Positions 18,678 through 26,539 of a DNA stretch of 64,000 nt are shown here, piece by piece. Every line of letters begins with the position of its first letter. Within the stretch, counting starts at the first letter, position 1. The DNA is from Calditrichota bacterium (GTDB taxonomy: Bacteria; Calditrichota; Calditrichia; Calditrichales; J004), in contig JABFGF010000011.1 of NCBI GenBank assembly GCA_013112635.1, forward strand, positions 36,091 to 100,090, in the 5' to 3' direction. A program made the translations under genes and the position numbers. The notes under the pieces are model-generated. The model saw nothing but the letters and a program-made list of their open reading frames with translations, had not been told where the DNA came from and ran no database searches.

Positions 18678-19466
18678 ATGAAAATCAAGCATTATCTTTA
18701 TAACTCATTCATAATTGAAAACGGCAAAACAAAGATTGCAATTGATCCGGGACAAAACCTGTGGATGTTTAAACTTGGCAGTTTGATACCAAAATCAGAA
18801 TGGGAAAGTATTACTCATCTTTTAATTACACATGGTGATCCTGACCACCATTGGCAATCTGATCGGGTTGCTGAAGCTTCAAAAGCACCGGTGGTTTGTG
18901 GTAAAGATTTAACAAAATTTGAAAACGGTAAAACGCTTCTTGTCGACCCTCGGGGTAAAGAATTGACATCTTGGGTCCCATTTGAAAATGTTCATCCATT
19001 GGATGTTGGCGATTCAGTCGTTCTTGACGGTGTTAAAATTGAAGCCATTAAATCTGTACATGGCCCGATTGTCGTTCCTATACTGTGGTTTAAGAAGAAA
19101 GAATATCCCGGTCCAGGAGAAAGACCAGGGCTTGGTTCTATGGGTTTTAAAATGACTATCAATAGAACAACTATAGTCAATCTTGGGGATTCACTGCTGC
19201 AGAAGGAGTGGGAAGGATTGAAACCGGATGTATTGATGCTTCCGATTGGTGGAGCAGGTGAAAATATTTGGACAATGGATGTAACCGATGCAATAGAAGC
19301 TGTTAAATTAATATCGCCCAAAAAGGTAATCCCTTGTCATTATAATGTTTCCTTCTTCTGGATCAAAAATGTAAATCCGGCTGATGATCAATTATTCAAA
19401 AGCGAAGTAGAGAAACTGGGGACAGAGTGTTCTATTATGAAATATGGTGATGCGATTGAAGTATAA
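18678..19466 (+). CDS. Metallo-beta-lactamase-fold hydrolase (UlaG-like)
   Basis: This 262-residue protein has the metallo-beta-lactamase fold. The metal motif appears as THGDPDHHW near residue 53, a variant of the usual HxHxDH in which the second His is Asp. Later candidate ligands are Asp in VNLGDSLL (about 170) and His in IPCHYNVSFF (about 221). The layout resembles the L-ascorbate-6-phosphate lactonase/UlaG and related hydrolase group. The start at 18678 is chosen because it follows 'ggaaggtg'; the GTG at 18669 sits within that site. It is likely cytoplasmic and co-transcribed with the SDR and the ATC-hydrolase-like gene. The substrate is unknown. Confidence 0.85.
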   Translation: MKIKHYLYNSFIIENGKTKIAIDPGQNLWMFKLGSLIPKSEWESITHLLITHGDPDHHWQSDRVAEASKAPVVCGKDLTKFENGKTLLVDPRGKELTSWVPFENVHPLDVGDSVVLDGVKIEAIKSVHGPIVVPILWFKKKEYPGPGERPGLGSMGFKMTINRTTIVNLGDSLLQKEWEGLKPDVLMLPIGGAGENIWTMDVTDAIEAVKLISPKKVIPCHYNVSFFWIKNVNPADDQLFKSEVEKLGTECSIMKYGDAIEV

Positions 19467-19499
19467 CCATAAAGTAATGATTTTAATTTGGAGAACATT

Positions 19500-20210
19500 A
19501 TGAAAGTAGAAGAACTGGAAAGTTTTGGCGCAAAACTTCAAATGCCGAAAGAGGCAGTTAGAGAGCAAAACAAAATAATGTTCAGTGCCTTAAAAAAAGA
19601 ATTCGGTCTATTTGGTATGTTGGGAGTTTTTAAAGATACACTTTTCAATAATCTCAGGTTAAGAAAGCAATATCCCGAAGTTCAGAAGGAAATAGCTGAA
19701 ATCAATAAGACTTTAGAAAAAGAACTGTTTGTATTTTCTGGTTTGTTCTTAGCTCTTGCTAAAAGATTAGGCAGAAAAGAAGCATATGAGTTTTTCAAGA
19801 CAAAAGTCATAAATGATATGGCAAAGATATCTATACTTGCCATATATCAATTGAATGATCTGGTTAAGTGCGACGGTGATGTATTTGATAATTTCAAAAA
19901 AATGAATATCGCTTTATTCGAAAGAACAACTATTGACAAAACCTGGCACATGGACAGTTATATAGATGAGCCGGATAAGCTGACCATTAAGGTAACAACT
20001 TGTGCAAATATTGAGTTCTTTGAAAAGTTAGGTGTGCCGGAGTTAGGCAAGTTCGGTTGTGATCATGATCTTGCCGGCTATCCGGTAATTGAAAAGGATG
20101 TAGGTTGTGATTTTAGAAGAATGTGTACATTGGCTAAAGGAGGCGATAATTGTTTGTTTGAGTTTTATCGAAGTGGTACGGCACCTGACAATGCATATTT
20201 AAATAAATAG
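19500..20210 (+). CDS. L-2-amino-thiazoline-4-carboxylic acid (ATC) hydrolase-like protein
   Basis: This protein of about 236 residues resembles the family named for L-2-amino-thiazoline-4-carboxylic acid hydrolase, a thiazoline ring-opening step in L-cysteine formation in Pseudomonas; most family members are uncharacterised. Conserved features seen here are the mostly helical N-terminal half, the FGCDHD motif (about residue 183), and the C-terminal cysteine motifs VGCDFRRMCTLA and GGDNCLFEF. The start at 19500 follows 'ttggagaac'; an in-frame TTG at 19488 overlaps that site. It is flanked by the metallo-hydrolase and NAD(P)-binding genes in the same run. The actual substrate is not predictable, so the name marks family membership only. 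Confidence 0.75.
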   Translation: MKVEELESFGAKLQMPKEAVREQNKIMFSALKKEFGLFGMLGVFKDTLFNNLRLRKQYPEVQKEIAEINKTLEKELFVFSGLFLALAKRLGRKEAYEFFKTKVINDMAKISILAIYQLNDLVKCDGDVFDNFKKMNIALFERTTIDKTWHMDSYIDEPDKLTIKVTTCANIEFFEKLGVPELGKFGCDHDLAGYPVIEKDVGCDFRRMCTLAKGGDNCLFEFYRSGTAPDNAYLNK

Positions 20211-20219
20211 GAACCCATA

Positions 20220-21065
20220 ATGAAAAAAGTATTAGTAGCAGGAGCAACCGGATATCTTGGCAGATATTTGATTCAGGAATTGAAAAAGCAAGGTTATTGG
20301 GTTCGCGCCCTGGCAAGAAATTCAAAAAAACTGGAAGATATTAAAGATTTAATTGATGAAGTTTTTGAAGGGGAAGTAACCAAACCGGAAACTTTAAATA
20401 AGATTTGTGATGGTATTGATGCCGTCATTTCAGCAGTTGGTATTACGCGCCAAAAGGATGGTCTGACTTATATGGATGTGGACTACCAGGGTAATAAAAA
20501 TTTACTGGATCTGACAGTACAAAACAAAGTATCCAAATTTATTTTTATCTCGGTTTTGAATGCTCAAAAAATGGGGCATTTAAAAGGTATTGAAGCGAAA
20601 CTGCTGTTTGAAGAAAAACTGATTGAATCCGGTTTAGATTATGCCGTTATCCGTCCCACAGGTTTTTTCTCCGATATGCTTGAATTTCTGAATATGGCAA
20701 AAAAGGGAAGGGTTTCTGTATTCGGCAGCGGCGAAAATAAAATCAACCCGATTCATGGTGCAGATCTGGCGGAAGTTTGTGTCAATTCTTTGAAGCAGAA
20801 TGAGAAAGAAATAAATGTGGGTGGCCCGCAAATATTTACATTTAATGAAATAGCTGAACTGGCGTTGAAGATCCAAAACAAACCCATAAAAATTTCAAGA
20901 TTACCGATGTGGATGATAAAAATTATATTACCTTTAATGCGAACATTTACATCATCAAAAACCTATGGACCGCTTGAATTTATGATGACCGTGATGATCA
21001 TGGATGTCGTTGGCGATATTTACGGTAGCCAAAAGTTGAAAGAATTTTATAAGGAGAAAAGATGA
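20220..21065 (+). CDS. NAD(P)-binding atypical SDR (NmrA/Ycf39-like)
   Basis: This 281-residue protein starts with the Rossmann motif VAGATGYLGRYL (residues 5-16). The rest follows the atypical extended SDR group (NmrA-like, SDR a5): AVISAVGITRQ near residue 74, KFIFISVLNAQ near 108 and YAVIRPTGFFSD near 143. The usual catalytic Tyr-x-x-x-Lys is absent, as in other NmrA-like proteins. It may act as an isomerase, reductase or redox sensor. It starts nine bases after the ATC-hydrolase-like gene, and its stop overlaps a downstream ATG. I cannot assign a substrate. Confidence 0.87.
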   Translation: MKKVLVAGATGYLGRYLIQELKKQGYWVRALARNSKKLEDIKDLIDEVFEGEVTKPETLNKICDGIDAVISAVGITRQKDGLTYMDVDYQGNKNLLDLTVQNKVSKFIFISVLNAQKMGHLKGIEAKLLFEEKLIESGLDYAVIRPTGFFSDMLEFLNMAKKGRVSVFGSGENKINPIHGADLAEVCVNSLKQNEKEINVGGPQIFTFNEIAELALKIQNKPIKISRLPMWMIKIILPLMRTFTSSKTYGPLEFMMTVMIMDVVGDIYGSQKLKEFYKEKR

Positions 21066-21232
21066 AAATTCTAACTTATTCAATCTTATCATTACTTCTG
21101 CCTTTGTCGAAATGGAATCTGCATGAGATATCATAAGGGATATTCAAAACCATTGAAGAATATTCTTTTGAATTTACAGAGAAGGAAATCAGCGGTTTTA
21201 TTAGTGTTCAATTTTTTAAAGCAAAAAAGTAA
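21062..21232 (+). pseudogene. Small reading frame split by an in-frame TAA
   Basis: An ATG with a strong ribosome binding site ('aaggagaaaag') overlaps the stop of the preceding gene. It opens a 24-codon frame with a signal-like hydrophobic stretch (ILSLLLPLS) and stops at TAA (21134-21136). The same frame then continues for 31 protein-like codons to a TAA at 21230-21232, including a Glu/Phe-rich segment. I read it as a decayed small secreted or membrane protein gene. The family is not recognised. Confidence 0.5.
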
Positions 21233-21240
21233 AGGGGGAA

Positions 21241-21393
21241 ATGATGGAAAAGGATAAAAGTTTTTGGGCAATGATATCAATCGTAGTTTTTTTAGTAGGA
21301 CAAACGCTCTCATTATTCAATTGGGACCTCAAAGTAGAATTTGGCCTCCAGGAATCTGAGCAAGAGGTTGGAAAAGTGGGCATTGTAAAATGA
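21241..21393 (+). CDS. Small single-TM protein (50 residues)
   Basis: A very strong ribosome binding site ('aaagggggaa') precedes the ATG directly. The protein has one hydrophobic segment (about residues 9-26: WAMISIVVFLVGQTLSLF) and a charged C-terminus rich in Glu. It lies in the packed plus-strand run, after the split frame and overlapping the next small frame by four bases (ATGA). I do not recognise a family. The position and the strong ribosome binding site argue that it is translated. Confidence 0.55.
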   Translation: MMEKDKSFWAMISIVVFLVGQTLSLFNWDLKVEFGLQESEQEVGKVGIVK

Positions 21394-21509
21394 TACTTTT
21401 ATTAGTAATGGGAAGGCTGAAAGGCCTGTTAAAACCAGAGGGTGTGGCAAAAAAATCATCAAATGCCGGCGCAGAAAAGAAAATTCCGGACAAAAATATA
21501 AAGGAATAA
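21390..21509 (+). CDS. Small basic protein (39 residues), translationally coupled
   Basis: The ATG overlaps the preceding stop as ATGA. The frame encodes a short hydrophobic start (MILLLVMG) followed by a Lys-rich tail (RLKGLLK, then KKSS and KIPDKNIKE). It ends three bases before the ATG of the next gene. This is typical of coupled small genes, but chance cannot be excluded at this length. Confidence 0.4.
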   Translation: MILLLVMGRLKGLLKPEGVAKKSSNAGAEKKIPDKNIKE

Positions 21510-21512
21510 TAA

Positions 21513-22169
21513 ATGAAAAATCATAACCCACCAATTTGTAACTGGGATGAAAAAGCAAACTGCCAAAGTATATTATTTACTGCTATCATTTTTCTACTTT
21601 TATATTCTTTGGCTTTTAGCCAAAATATTCAACTAGACTCTACTTCGGTCCAAACAGAAAAGAAGCATTTTATTGGAAGTTCGCTTTTTTTACTAGGCAA
21701 TTTTGTACCGGGAGACCCGCCCAATTATTTTCAATTAAACTATGGATACCAAATCACACCAAAGGATTTTATTTTAGTTGAAGCAATTACCTGGACATAT
21801 TATGAGCCTTTAGGGACATATGGCTCGTCAGATGATTTATATCCAGGGAAAATAAGGGCCATTGGAGTTGGTCTGGGTTATCAACATTTTTACTGGAAAG
21901 GCTTATACAATACTATTGAAGCGACTCCTTTTCTTCAACAATTTTATGATTCAGAAAACCAAAAAACCCAAAAAGGGTTTCAGTTATATCTTCAGCTAAT
22001 CATGGGTTATCGATTTGAATTCTTTGAGAAACGCTTTTTTATCGAACCTGCTTATGCACTTAAATATTGGCCTGTTAACACCAACTTTCCAAAGACTTTT
22101 GCAGATATTGAACGAGGAAAACCAAAACACATATTTGAACCCAGTTTCCATTTTGGTTTTAGGTTTTAA
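21513..22169 (+). CDS. Predicted exported outer-membrane beta-barrel-like protein
   Basis: This 218-residue protein has an N-terminal hydrophobic segment (about residues 21-37, SILFTAIIFLLLYSLAFSQ) that could be a signal peptide, preceded by an unusually long 20-residue N-region. The rest is rich in alternating aromatic residues (Tyr, Phe, Trp) and ends in HFGFRF, a C-terminal aromatic residue typical of outer-membrane beta-barrels. The start follows 'aaggaataata'. A family is not recognised. It lies in the same run as the SDR and methyltransferase genes, so it may be a porin-like channel for the substrate, which is speculative. Confidence 0.65.
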   Translation: MKNHNPPICNWDEKANCQSILFTAIIFLLLYSLAFSQNIQLDSTSVQTEKKHFIGSSLFLLGNFVPGDPPNYFQLNYGYQITPKDFILVEAITWTYYEPLGTYGSSDDLYPGKIRAIGVGLGYQHFYWKGLYNTIEATPFLQQFYDSENQKTQKGFQLYLQLIMGYRFEFFEKRFFIEPAYALKYWPVNTNFPKTFADIERGKPKHIFEPSFHFGFRF

Positions 22170-22186
22170 CAGGCCGGGTTGATAGA

Positions 22187-22843
22187 ATGATCAAAATAAA
22201 ATCTGAAAAGATAAAATATACGGATACTTCAAAAATTGAACCTGGCTATACTGAAAAAATGAACCATGCATATAACTGGATGGCCAAAGGATACGATGTA
22301 TTTATGCTACTATTCCCCTTGTGGAAAAAATGGATCAAAAAAGTTATACCATATATCAAAGGCAGGAAAATATTAGAAGTCTCCTTTGGTAATGGTTATT
22401 TGATGACTCAATATGCAAAAAATGATTTTGATATTTACGGAATTGACTATAACAAAAAGATGCTGGAAATAACTACAAAAAAACTACTGTCAAAAAGCAT
22501 AAATGCAAACCTATCCAAAGCAAATGTAGAAAAACTTCCATTTCCGGATAATACCTTTGATACAATAATAAATACTATGGCTTTTACCGGCTATCCGGAT
22601 GGTGATAAAGCAATATTGGAAATAAAGAGAGTTTTAAAAAAAGGTGGCATGCTTCTTCTTGTTGATATTGATTATCCGAACGACAAAAATTTTATTGGAT
22701 ATCAAATCGTTAAGTTATGGGAGAAACTTGGTGACATAATTAAAGACATAAATTCTCTCCTGGCAAAATACGGTTTTGAATACCAAGATATTCCTGTAGG
22801 AGGATTTGGGAGTGTTCATTTGTTTATCGCAACAAAAAAATAA
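22187..22843 (+). CDS. Class I SAM-dependent methyltransferase
   Basis: This 218-residue protein has a Methyltransf_11-type fold. Motif I is ILEVSFGNGYLM near residue 63, the acidic motif II region is YGIDYNKKMLEI near residue 84, and the post-I motif INTMAFTGYPD and the later LKKGGMLLLVDID support the family. The substrate (small molecule or lipid headgroup) is not predictable. The start ATG at 22187 is close to the previous stop (18 bases). Followed directly by a DUF1295 membrane protein gene, the pair may modify a membrane lipid or quinone, which is an inference only. Confidence 0.87.
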   Translation: MIKIKSEKIKYTDTSKIEPGYTEKMNHAYNWMAKGYDVFMLLFPLWKKWIKKVIPYIKGRKILEVSFGNGYLMTQYAKNDFDIYGIDYNKKMLEITTKKLLSKSINANLSKANVEKLPFPDNTFDTIINTMAFTGYPDGDKAILEIKRVLKKGGMLLLVDIDYPNDKNFIGYQIVKLWEKLGDIIKDINSLLAKYGFEYQDIPVGGFGSVHLFIATKK

Positions 22844-22863
22844 ACCTATTAATGGAGTCACAA

Positions 22864-23550
22864 ATGTTGTATGAAGATGATTATAAAAAATCGTTTTTAC
22901 CCAAAATTGTGTTTATGGGCGCAATCTCTTTCGCGTCACTTTTAGCCGGCTACCTAATGTTCACAGACGAAGTAAACCTACTCTCCGGCCTTAAAGCTTT
23001 TTCTATCAATGGTGATTTTGTACGCCAGGTTATTGTTTTCTCATTCTGCCTGATTTATGTCCTACGTTTATTCATGACAGTATTTATTTTTATGAAACGA
23101 AAGTGGTATTGGCGTGAAGCGCTCTTTGTATCTTGCTTGATGTCTTTAGCGTTGTTTGCCTTTGCAAAAGCAGGCGGTAACAGCTTTCAGCCAGTCGGAG
23201 CTTTGGATTATTTTGCCATTTTTTTGTTTCTGCTTGGGTCTTGGCTTAATACTTATTCAGAATATCGGCGAAATGTGTGGAAAAAAAATGACTCTAATAT
23301 GGGGCGTCCATACACTGAAGGATTGTTTAAACATTCGATGCACATCAATTTTTTTGGTGATATTGTCCTTTTTACAGGTTTTGCATTAATAACCAGAAGT
23401 TTTTCGCTCTTAATAGTTCCATTAGCCATGGCCTTAATTTTCATCTTTTTTATAATTCCAAGATTAGATAAATACCTGGCAGGTAAATACGGTACGGAAT
23501 TTAAAGAGTATGCCGGAAGGACTAAGAAATTAATTCCCTGGATTTATTAA
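22864..23550 (+). CDS. DUF1295/ICMT-like membrane protein
   Basis: This protein of about 228 residues has five to six hydrophobic segments and the C-terminal signature of the steroid 5-alpha-reductase/isoprenylcysteine methyltransferase superfamily (DUF1295): GLFKHSMHINFFGDIVL, then PRLDKYLAGKYG and FKEYAGRTKKLIPWIY. Members are integral-membrane reductases or methyltransferases acting on lipids. I start at 22864 because ATG follows the 'ggag' six bases upstream; the ATG at 22852 contains that site. It is the last plus-strand gene of the sigma-54 run. The substrate is unknown. Confidence 0.8.
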   Translation: MLYEDDYKKSFLPKIVFMGAISFASLLAGYLMFTDEVNLLSGLKAFSINGDFVRQVIVFSFCLIYVLRLFMTVFIFMKRKWYWREALFVSCLMSLALFAFAKAGGNSFQPVGALDYFAIFLFLLGSWLNTYSEYRRNVWKKNDSNMGRPYTEGLFKHSMHINFFGDIVLFTGFALITRSFSLLIVPLAMALIFIFFIIPRLDKYLAGKYGTEFKEYAGRTKKLIPWIY

Positions 23551-23593
23551 GACCCATTTGAATTAGCCGGAAAAATGTTTTGCAGGGCATCTT

Positions 23594-23956
23594 TTAATAA
23601 AGCACGTTTATTAAATATCTCCAAACTAAAAATACAATCACTAACAATATGTAAGTAGTAGGAATAAACAGGCTAAATATCTTAAATCCACCCAAACCCC
23701 AGGACACCCAACTTTTTTTATTTGGCCAATCTTTACGGAAAAGGTAAAAAGAAATATCCTCCATTAGTAACAATAATGGTAAATGATAAAACTCCTCACC
23801 AGCCAAATAAATCACATTAACAAAAGTACTCAACATCACTACATGGTACGTGGCGAAGTGTCCAAATATCCACTTTTTACCACTGGTACAGCATTCACCC
23901 TTTAACAATCTTTGTTCTATATAACCATACAAAACAGGAAATATATAAAGCATCAT
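23594..23956 (-). CDS. Hypothetical membrane protein (120 residues)
   Basis: This minus-strand frame encodes three to four hydrophobic segments with Lys/Arg loops between them (for example RKDWPNKKSW near 74-83), compatible with a small inner-membrane protein. It is convergent with the DUF1295 gene, 43 bases away. I do not recognise a family. Base composition and codon pattern look like the neighbours, but support is modest. Confidence 0.5.
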   Translation of the reverse strand: MMLYIFPVLYGYIEQRLLKGECCTSGKKWIFGHFATYHVVMLSTFVNVIYLAGEEFYHLPLLLLMEDISFYLFRKDWPNKKSWVSWGLGGFKIFSLFIPTTYILLVIVFLVWRYLINVLY

Positions 23957-24179
23957 TTATGCCTCCTCCACATACAAACCCATTGCAAATTTGTAGCAGA
24001 CAAACCAAAAGAAAAAAGTAAACAATGCAAAATGCCAGTGAATAAATAATTCAATAATTAAAGACAATGTAATCCGGGGATCAATACTAAAAAAAAATGA
24101 TATTCATCATCAAAGGTTTCTGGCAGTTAAAATAATAGATGTTTTTTTGAATAAGATGGAATTTACTAGTAGCGATGGA

Positions 24180-24215
24180 CAAAAAAAGCCCCGCAAACAT
24201 TTAGTTCACGGGGCT
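24180..24215 (-). terminator. Rho-independent terminator downstream of tRNA-Leu
   Basis: On the minus strand a 7-bp stem, AGCCCCG (24187-24193 in plus coordinates) with CGGGGCT (24209-24215), is followed by a run of seven T. It begins eight bases after the tRNA 3' end. Confidence 0.85.
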
Positions 24216-24222
24216 ATCAACG

Positions 24223-24306
24223 TACGAAGGGAGAGACTCGAACTCTCACGCCCGTAAGGGCACTAGATCCTAAGTCTAGCGCGTCTACCAATTCCGCCAC
24301 CCTCGC
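24223..24306 (-). tRNA. tRNA-Leu, anticodon UAG
   Basis: This 84-nt gene reads GCGAGGG at the 5' acceptor strand, pairing with CCTTCGT (two G-U pairs), with discriminator A. The D-loop (TGGCGGAATTGGTAGACGC), the anticodon arm CTAGA-CTTAGGA-TCTAG with anticodon TAG, a long class II variable arm (CCC TTAC GGG), and the T arm GAGAG-TTCGAGT-CTCTC are all intact. CCA is not encoded. It reads CUN leucine codons. Confidence 0.97.
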
Positions 24307-24541
24307 AAGAGCTGAGAAATATAAATAGTTTTTTTTTGATAAGCAACATAACTTCACAATATTTTTTTCCGCCTTCGATTTGAAAAGTATTATTTATTTT
24401 TTGCCCAACTCTTTTTATCTTAATCACTTCTCAAACAAACTCATATTCATGTTGATTAAACCATTCTTCTTTTTAATAGAATTAATTTTGAGAATTTATT
24501 GTTAGAGAAAGAAGAACAGAGAATTCACTTTATTTGAAATT

Positions 24542-25867
24542 ATGAAAAATCTAATTGAATTAGTTAAAAATGCCGGAGTTGTAGGTGCCGGTGGTGCCGG
24601 ATTTCCCACTTATCAAAAAATAAGCACTGAGGTTGAAATTGTCATTGCAAATGGTGCGGAATGCGAACCACTTCTTTACAAAGATGTAACCTTGATGGAA
24701 AATTACCCACAGGAAATCATCAACGGTATGCTTGCAGTAATGAAACACGTAAAAGCAGAGCGCGGTATTTTTGCAGTAAAAGGAAAAAACAAAAAAGCCA
24801 TTGAGGCGATCTCAAATTGGCTTCCTGCAAATATCAGCCTTTTTGAAATGGAAGATGTTTATCCTGCCGGTGATGAATATGAGGTTGTTTATCACAGTAC
24901 CGGGCGGCGTATTCCTGCTGGTGGTTTTCCTTTTCAAATTGGTATTGTGGTTCAAAACGTAGAAACTTTTTTCAATATTTATCAGGCCCAAAAAGGCAAT
25001 CCAGTTACCCATTCCATCTTAACAGTTCATGGCGACGTAAAAAAACCTATCACGGCATGGTTTCCGATTGGTATGTCTTATGCCGATGTTTTAGAGGCAG
25101 CCGGTGGCGCAACAATCGATGATTATGTTTTAATTGATGGAGGCCCGATGATGGGCAAGGTTGTGACAGATTTATCAACTCCTGTAACAAGAACTTCCGG
25201 TGGTTTTTTAGTCTTATCAAAAGAAACACACCTGGCAATGCGCAAATCGCAGAGTGAACAATCATATAAACGTGTTGGCAAATCGGCTTGCGACCAGTGC
25301 AGTCTGTGTACAGAAATGTGCCCACGTTATTTGATGGGATATCCTATAAAACCACATTTGGTAATGCGTTCATTACTTACTACCGGCGAGTTAAGTGAAT
25401 CATTAACATATTGGGCTCAGGCTTGCTGCGAGTGCAACATTTGTTCTTTATGGGCCTGCCCGGAAGAACTAGATCCACGCAATATTTGTGTAACAACAAA
25501 ACGCGATGCAAGAAAAAACAATATGTGGCTTTCAGCAGATCAGTTACAGGAATTGGCAACTGATCCTCACCCTTTAAAAGAATATCGTGGCGTTCCAACA
25601 AAAAGACTTGTAAGAAAACTGGGTTTACAGGGTTATACAAAACCGGCTGAATTTATCAAAAATATTTCCGAACCAAAATCAGTTTCAATCCCTTTACAGC
25701 AGCACATTGGCGCTTTACCCGAAATCATCGTGAAAAAAGGCGAGAAAGTACAAAAAGGACAAATCTTAGCAGAAGCAAAAAATGGTGAATTATCTGTACC
25801 TATCCATGCCAGTATTGATGGAGTTGTTACAGCTGTTGGAGAAAGTGTTGAGGTAACTAAGAAGTAG
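24542..25867 (+). CDS. pduS: PduS-like Fe-S/FMN redox protein (RnfC-related, microcompartment-associated)
   Basis: This 441-residue protein resembles PduS, the RnfC-related flavoprotein that works inside bacterial microcompartments. Features in order: a Complex I-51K-like nucleotide/FMN domain starting VGAGGAGFPTYQK (about 14-26), VIANGAECEPLLYKD (about 34-48), SLBB-like segment (about 160-220), two 4Fe-4S motifs (CDQCSLCTEMC near 250 and CCECNICSLWAC near 292), and a C-terminal RnfC barrel-sandwich segment (HIGALPEIIVKKGEKVQKGQ). In Pdu systems PduS is proposed to move electrons to cob(II)alamin reduction and to pass them through the shell via PduT. Here a PduT homologue lies 672 bases downstream, but no enzymatic core or hexameric shell genes are in the window. 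The Rnf operon follows. Confidence 0.88.
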   Translation: MKNLIELVKNAGVVGAGGAGFPTYQKISTEVEIVIANGAECEPLLYKDVTLMENYPQEIINGMLAVMKHVKAERGIFAVKGKNKKAIEAISNWLPANISLFEMEDVYPAGDEYEVVYHSTGRRIPAGGFPFQIGIVVQNVETFFNIYQAQKGNPVTHSILTVHGDVKKPITAWFPIGMSYADVLEAAGGATIDDYVLIDGGPMMGKVVTDLSTPVTRTSGGFLVLSKETHLAMRKSQSEQSYKRVGKSACDQCSLCTEMCPRYLMGYPIKPHLVMRSLLTTGELSESLTYWAQACCECNICSLWACPEELDPRNICVTTKRDARKNNMWLSADQLQELATDPHPLKEYRGVPTKRLVRKLGLQGYTKPAEFIKNISEPKSVSIPLQQHIGALPEIIVKKGEKVQKGQILAEAKNGELSVPIHASIDGVVTAVGESVEVTKK

Positions 25868-25877
25868 GAAGTGAGAA

Positions 25878-26072
25878 GTGAAAAATAAAACTGTAAAAAT
25901 ATTTTCTTCTTTTGAAGAGGAAAATGAAGCAGAACAAAAACGCCGAAGGCAAATGACGTCTGAGGAGAGAATGCGCGAGTTTTCTGTTTTGATGGATCGC
26001 AGATGGGGAAAAGACTGGCATTCAAAGCCCATTAAAAAAATCGTTTCTTATGAAAAAATAGAAAATGATTAA
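25878..26072 (+). CDS. Small charged protein paired with a nucleotidyltransferase
   Basis: This 64-residue protein starts at GTG with 'tgagaagtg' upstream and is rich in Glu/Lys/Arg (KIFSSFEEENEAEQKRRRQM). The pattern 'KIFxSFEE...TxEER' is typical of small partners encoded just upstream of MNT/DUF6036 nucleotidyltransferases in Bacteroidota-like genomes. Two bases separate it from the nucleotidyltransferase gene. Together they look like a toxin-antitoxin-style module. The start of the frame falls in a simple 'gaagtgagaagtg' repeat after pduS. The function is inferred from context. Confidence 0.65.
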   Translation: MKNKTVKIFSSFEEENEAEQKRRRQMTSEERMREFSVLMDRRWGKDWHSKPIKKIVSYEKIEND

Positions 26073-26074
26073 TA

Positions 26075-26530
26075 ATGTTTTTTTCTAATGACATGAAAGA
26101 CCTGATTAACCTGTTTAGAAAACATGATGTAAAATATGCATTAGTCGGTGGATTTGCTGTAAATTATTATGGTTATGCCCGTACAACACAAGATATTGAT
26201 TTTCTTCTTTATCCATCCAAACAAAATGCAAAAAAAATTATGAACGCCTTGACAGATTTTGGGTTTGGCAAAGCTGGAATCCCACAAAAATATTTTGAAG
26301 AATCTGGAAATGCAATTCATTTAGGAGCCGAGCCAAACCGGATTGACCTTCTGACTCATTTAGTTGGCATTAGCAATGACAAAATATTCGCTAATTTACA
26401 GCAAATAAACTTTGAAGGAATCGATATAAACATAATAGCATATTCTGATTTACTTGAAGCAAAACAAAAATCTAAACGGCTTCGGGACCAAGCAGATGCT
26501 GAAGAATTAAAAAACAAAAGAAATAAATAA
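26075..26530 (+). CDS. MNT/DUF6036-type nucleotidyltransferase
   Basis: This 151-residue protein has the minimal nucleotidyltransferase fold: the glycine turn GGFAVNYYG near residue 23 and a metal-binding D-x-D in TQDIDFLL near residue 38, followed by a third acidic residue in RIDLLTHL near 88. A Lys-rich tail follows. Family members include AbiEii-like and HepT/MNT toxin-antitoxin components that transfer nucleotides to tRNA or proteins. It is paired with the 64-residue protein just upstream and lies between pduS and pduT, a location suggesting insertion into a former operon. Confidence 0.75.
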   Translation: MFFSNDMKDLINLFRKHDVKYALVGGFAVNYYGYARTTQDIDFLLYPSKQNAKKIMNALTDFGFGKAGIPQKYFEESGNAIHLGAEPNRIDLLTHLVGISNDKIFANLQQINFEGIDINIIAYSDLLEAKQKSKRLRDQADAEELKNKRNK

Positions 26531-26539
26531 GGAATATCA

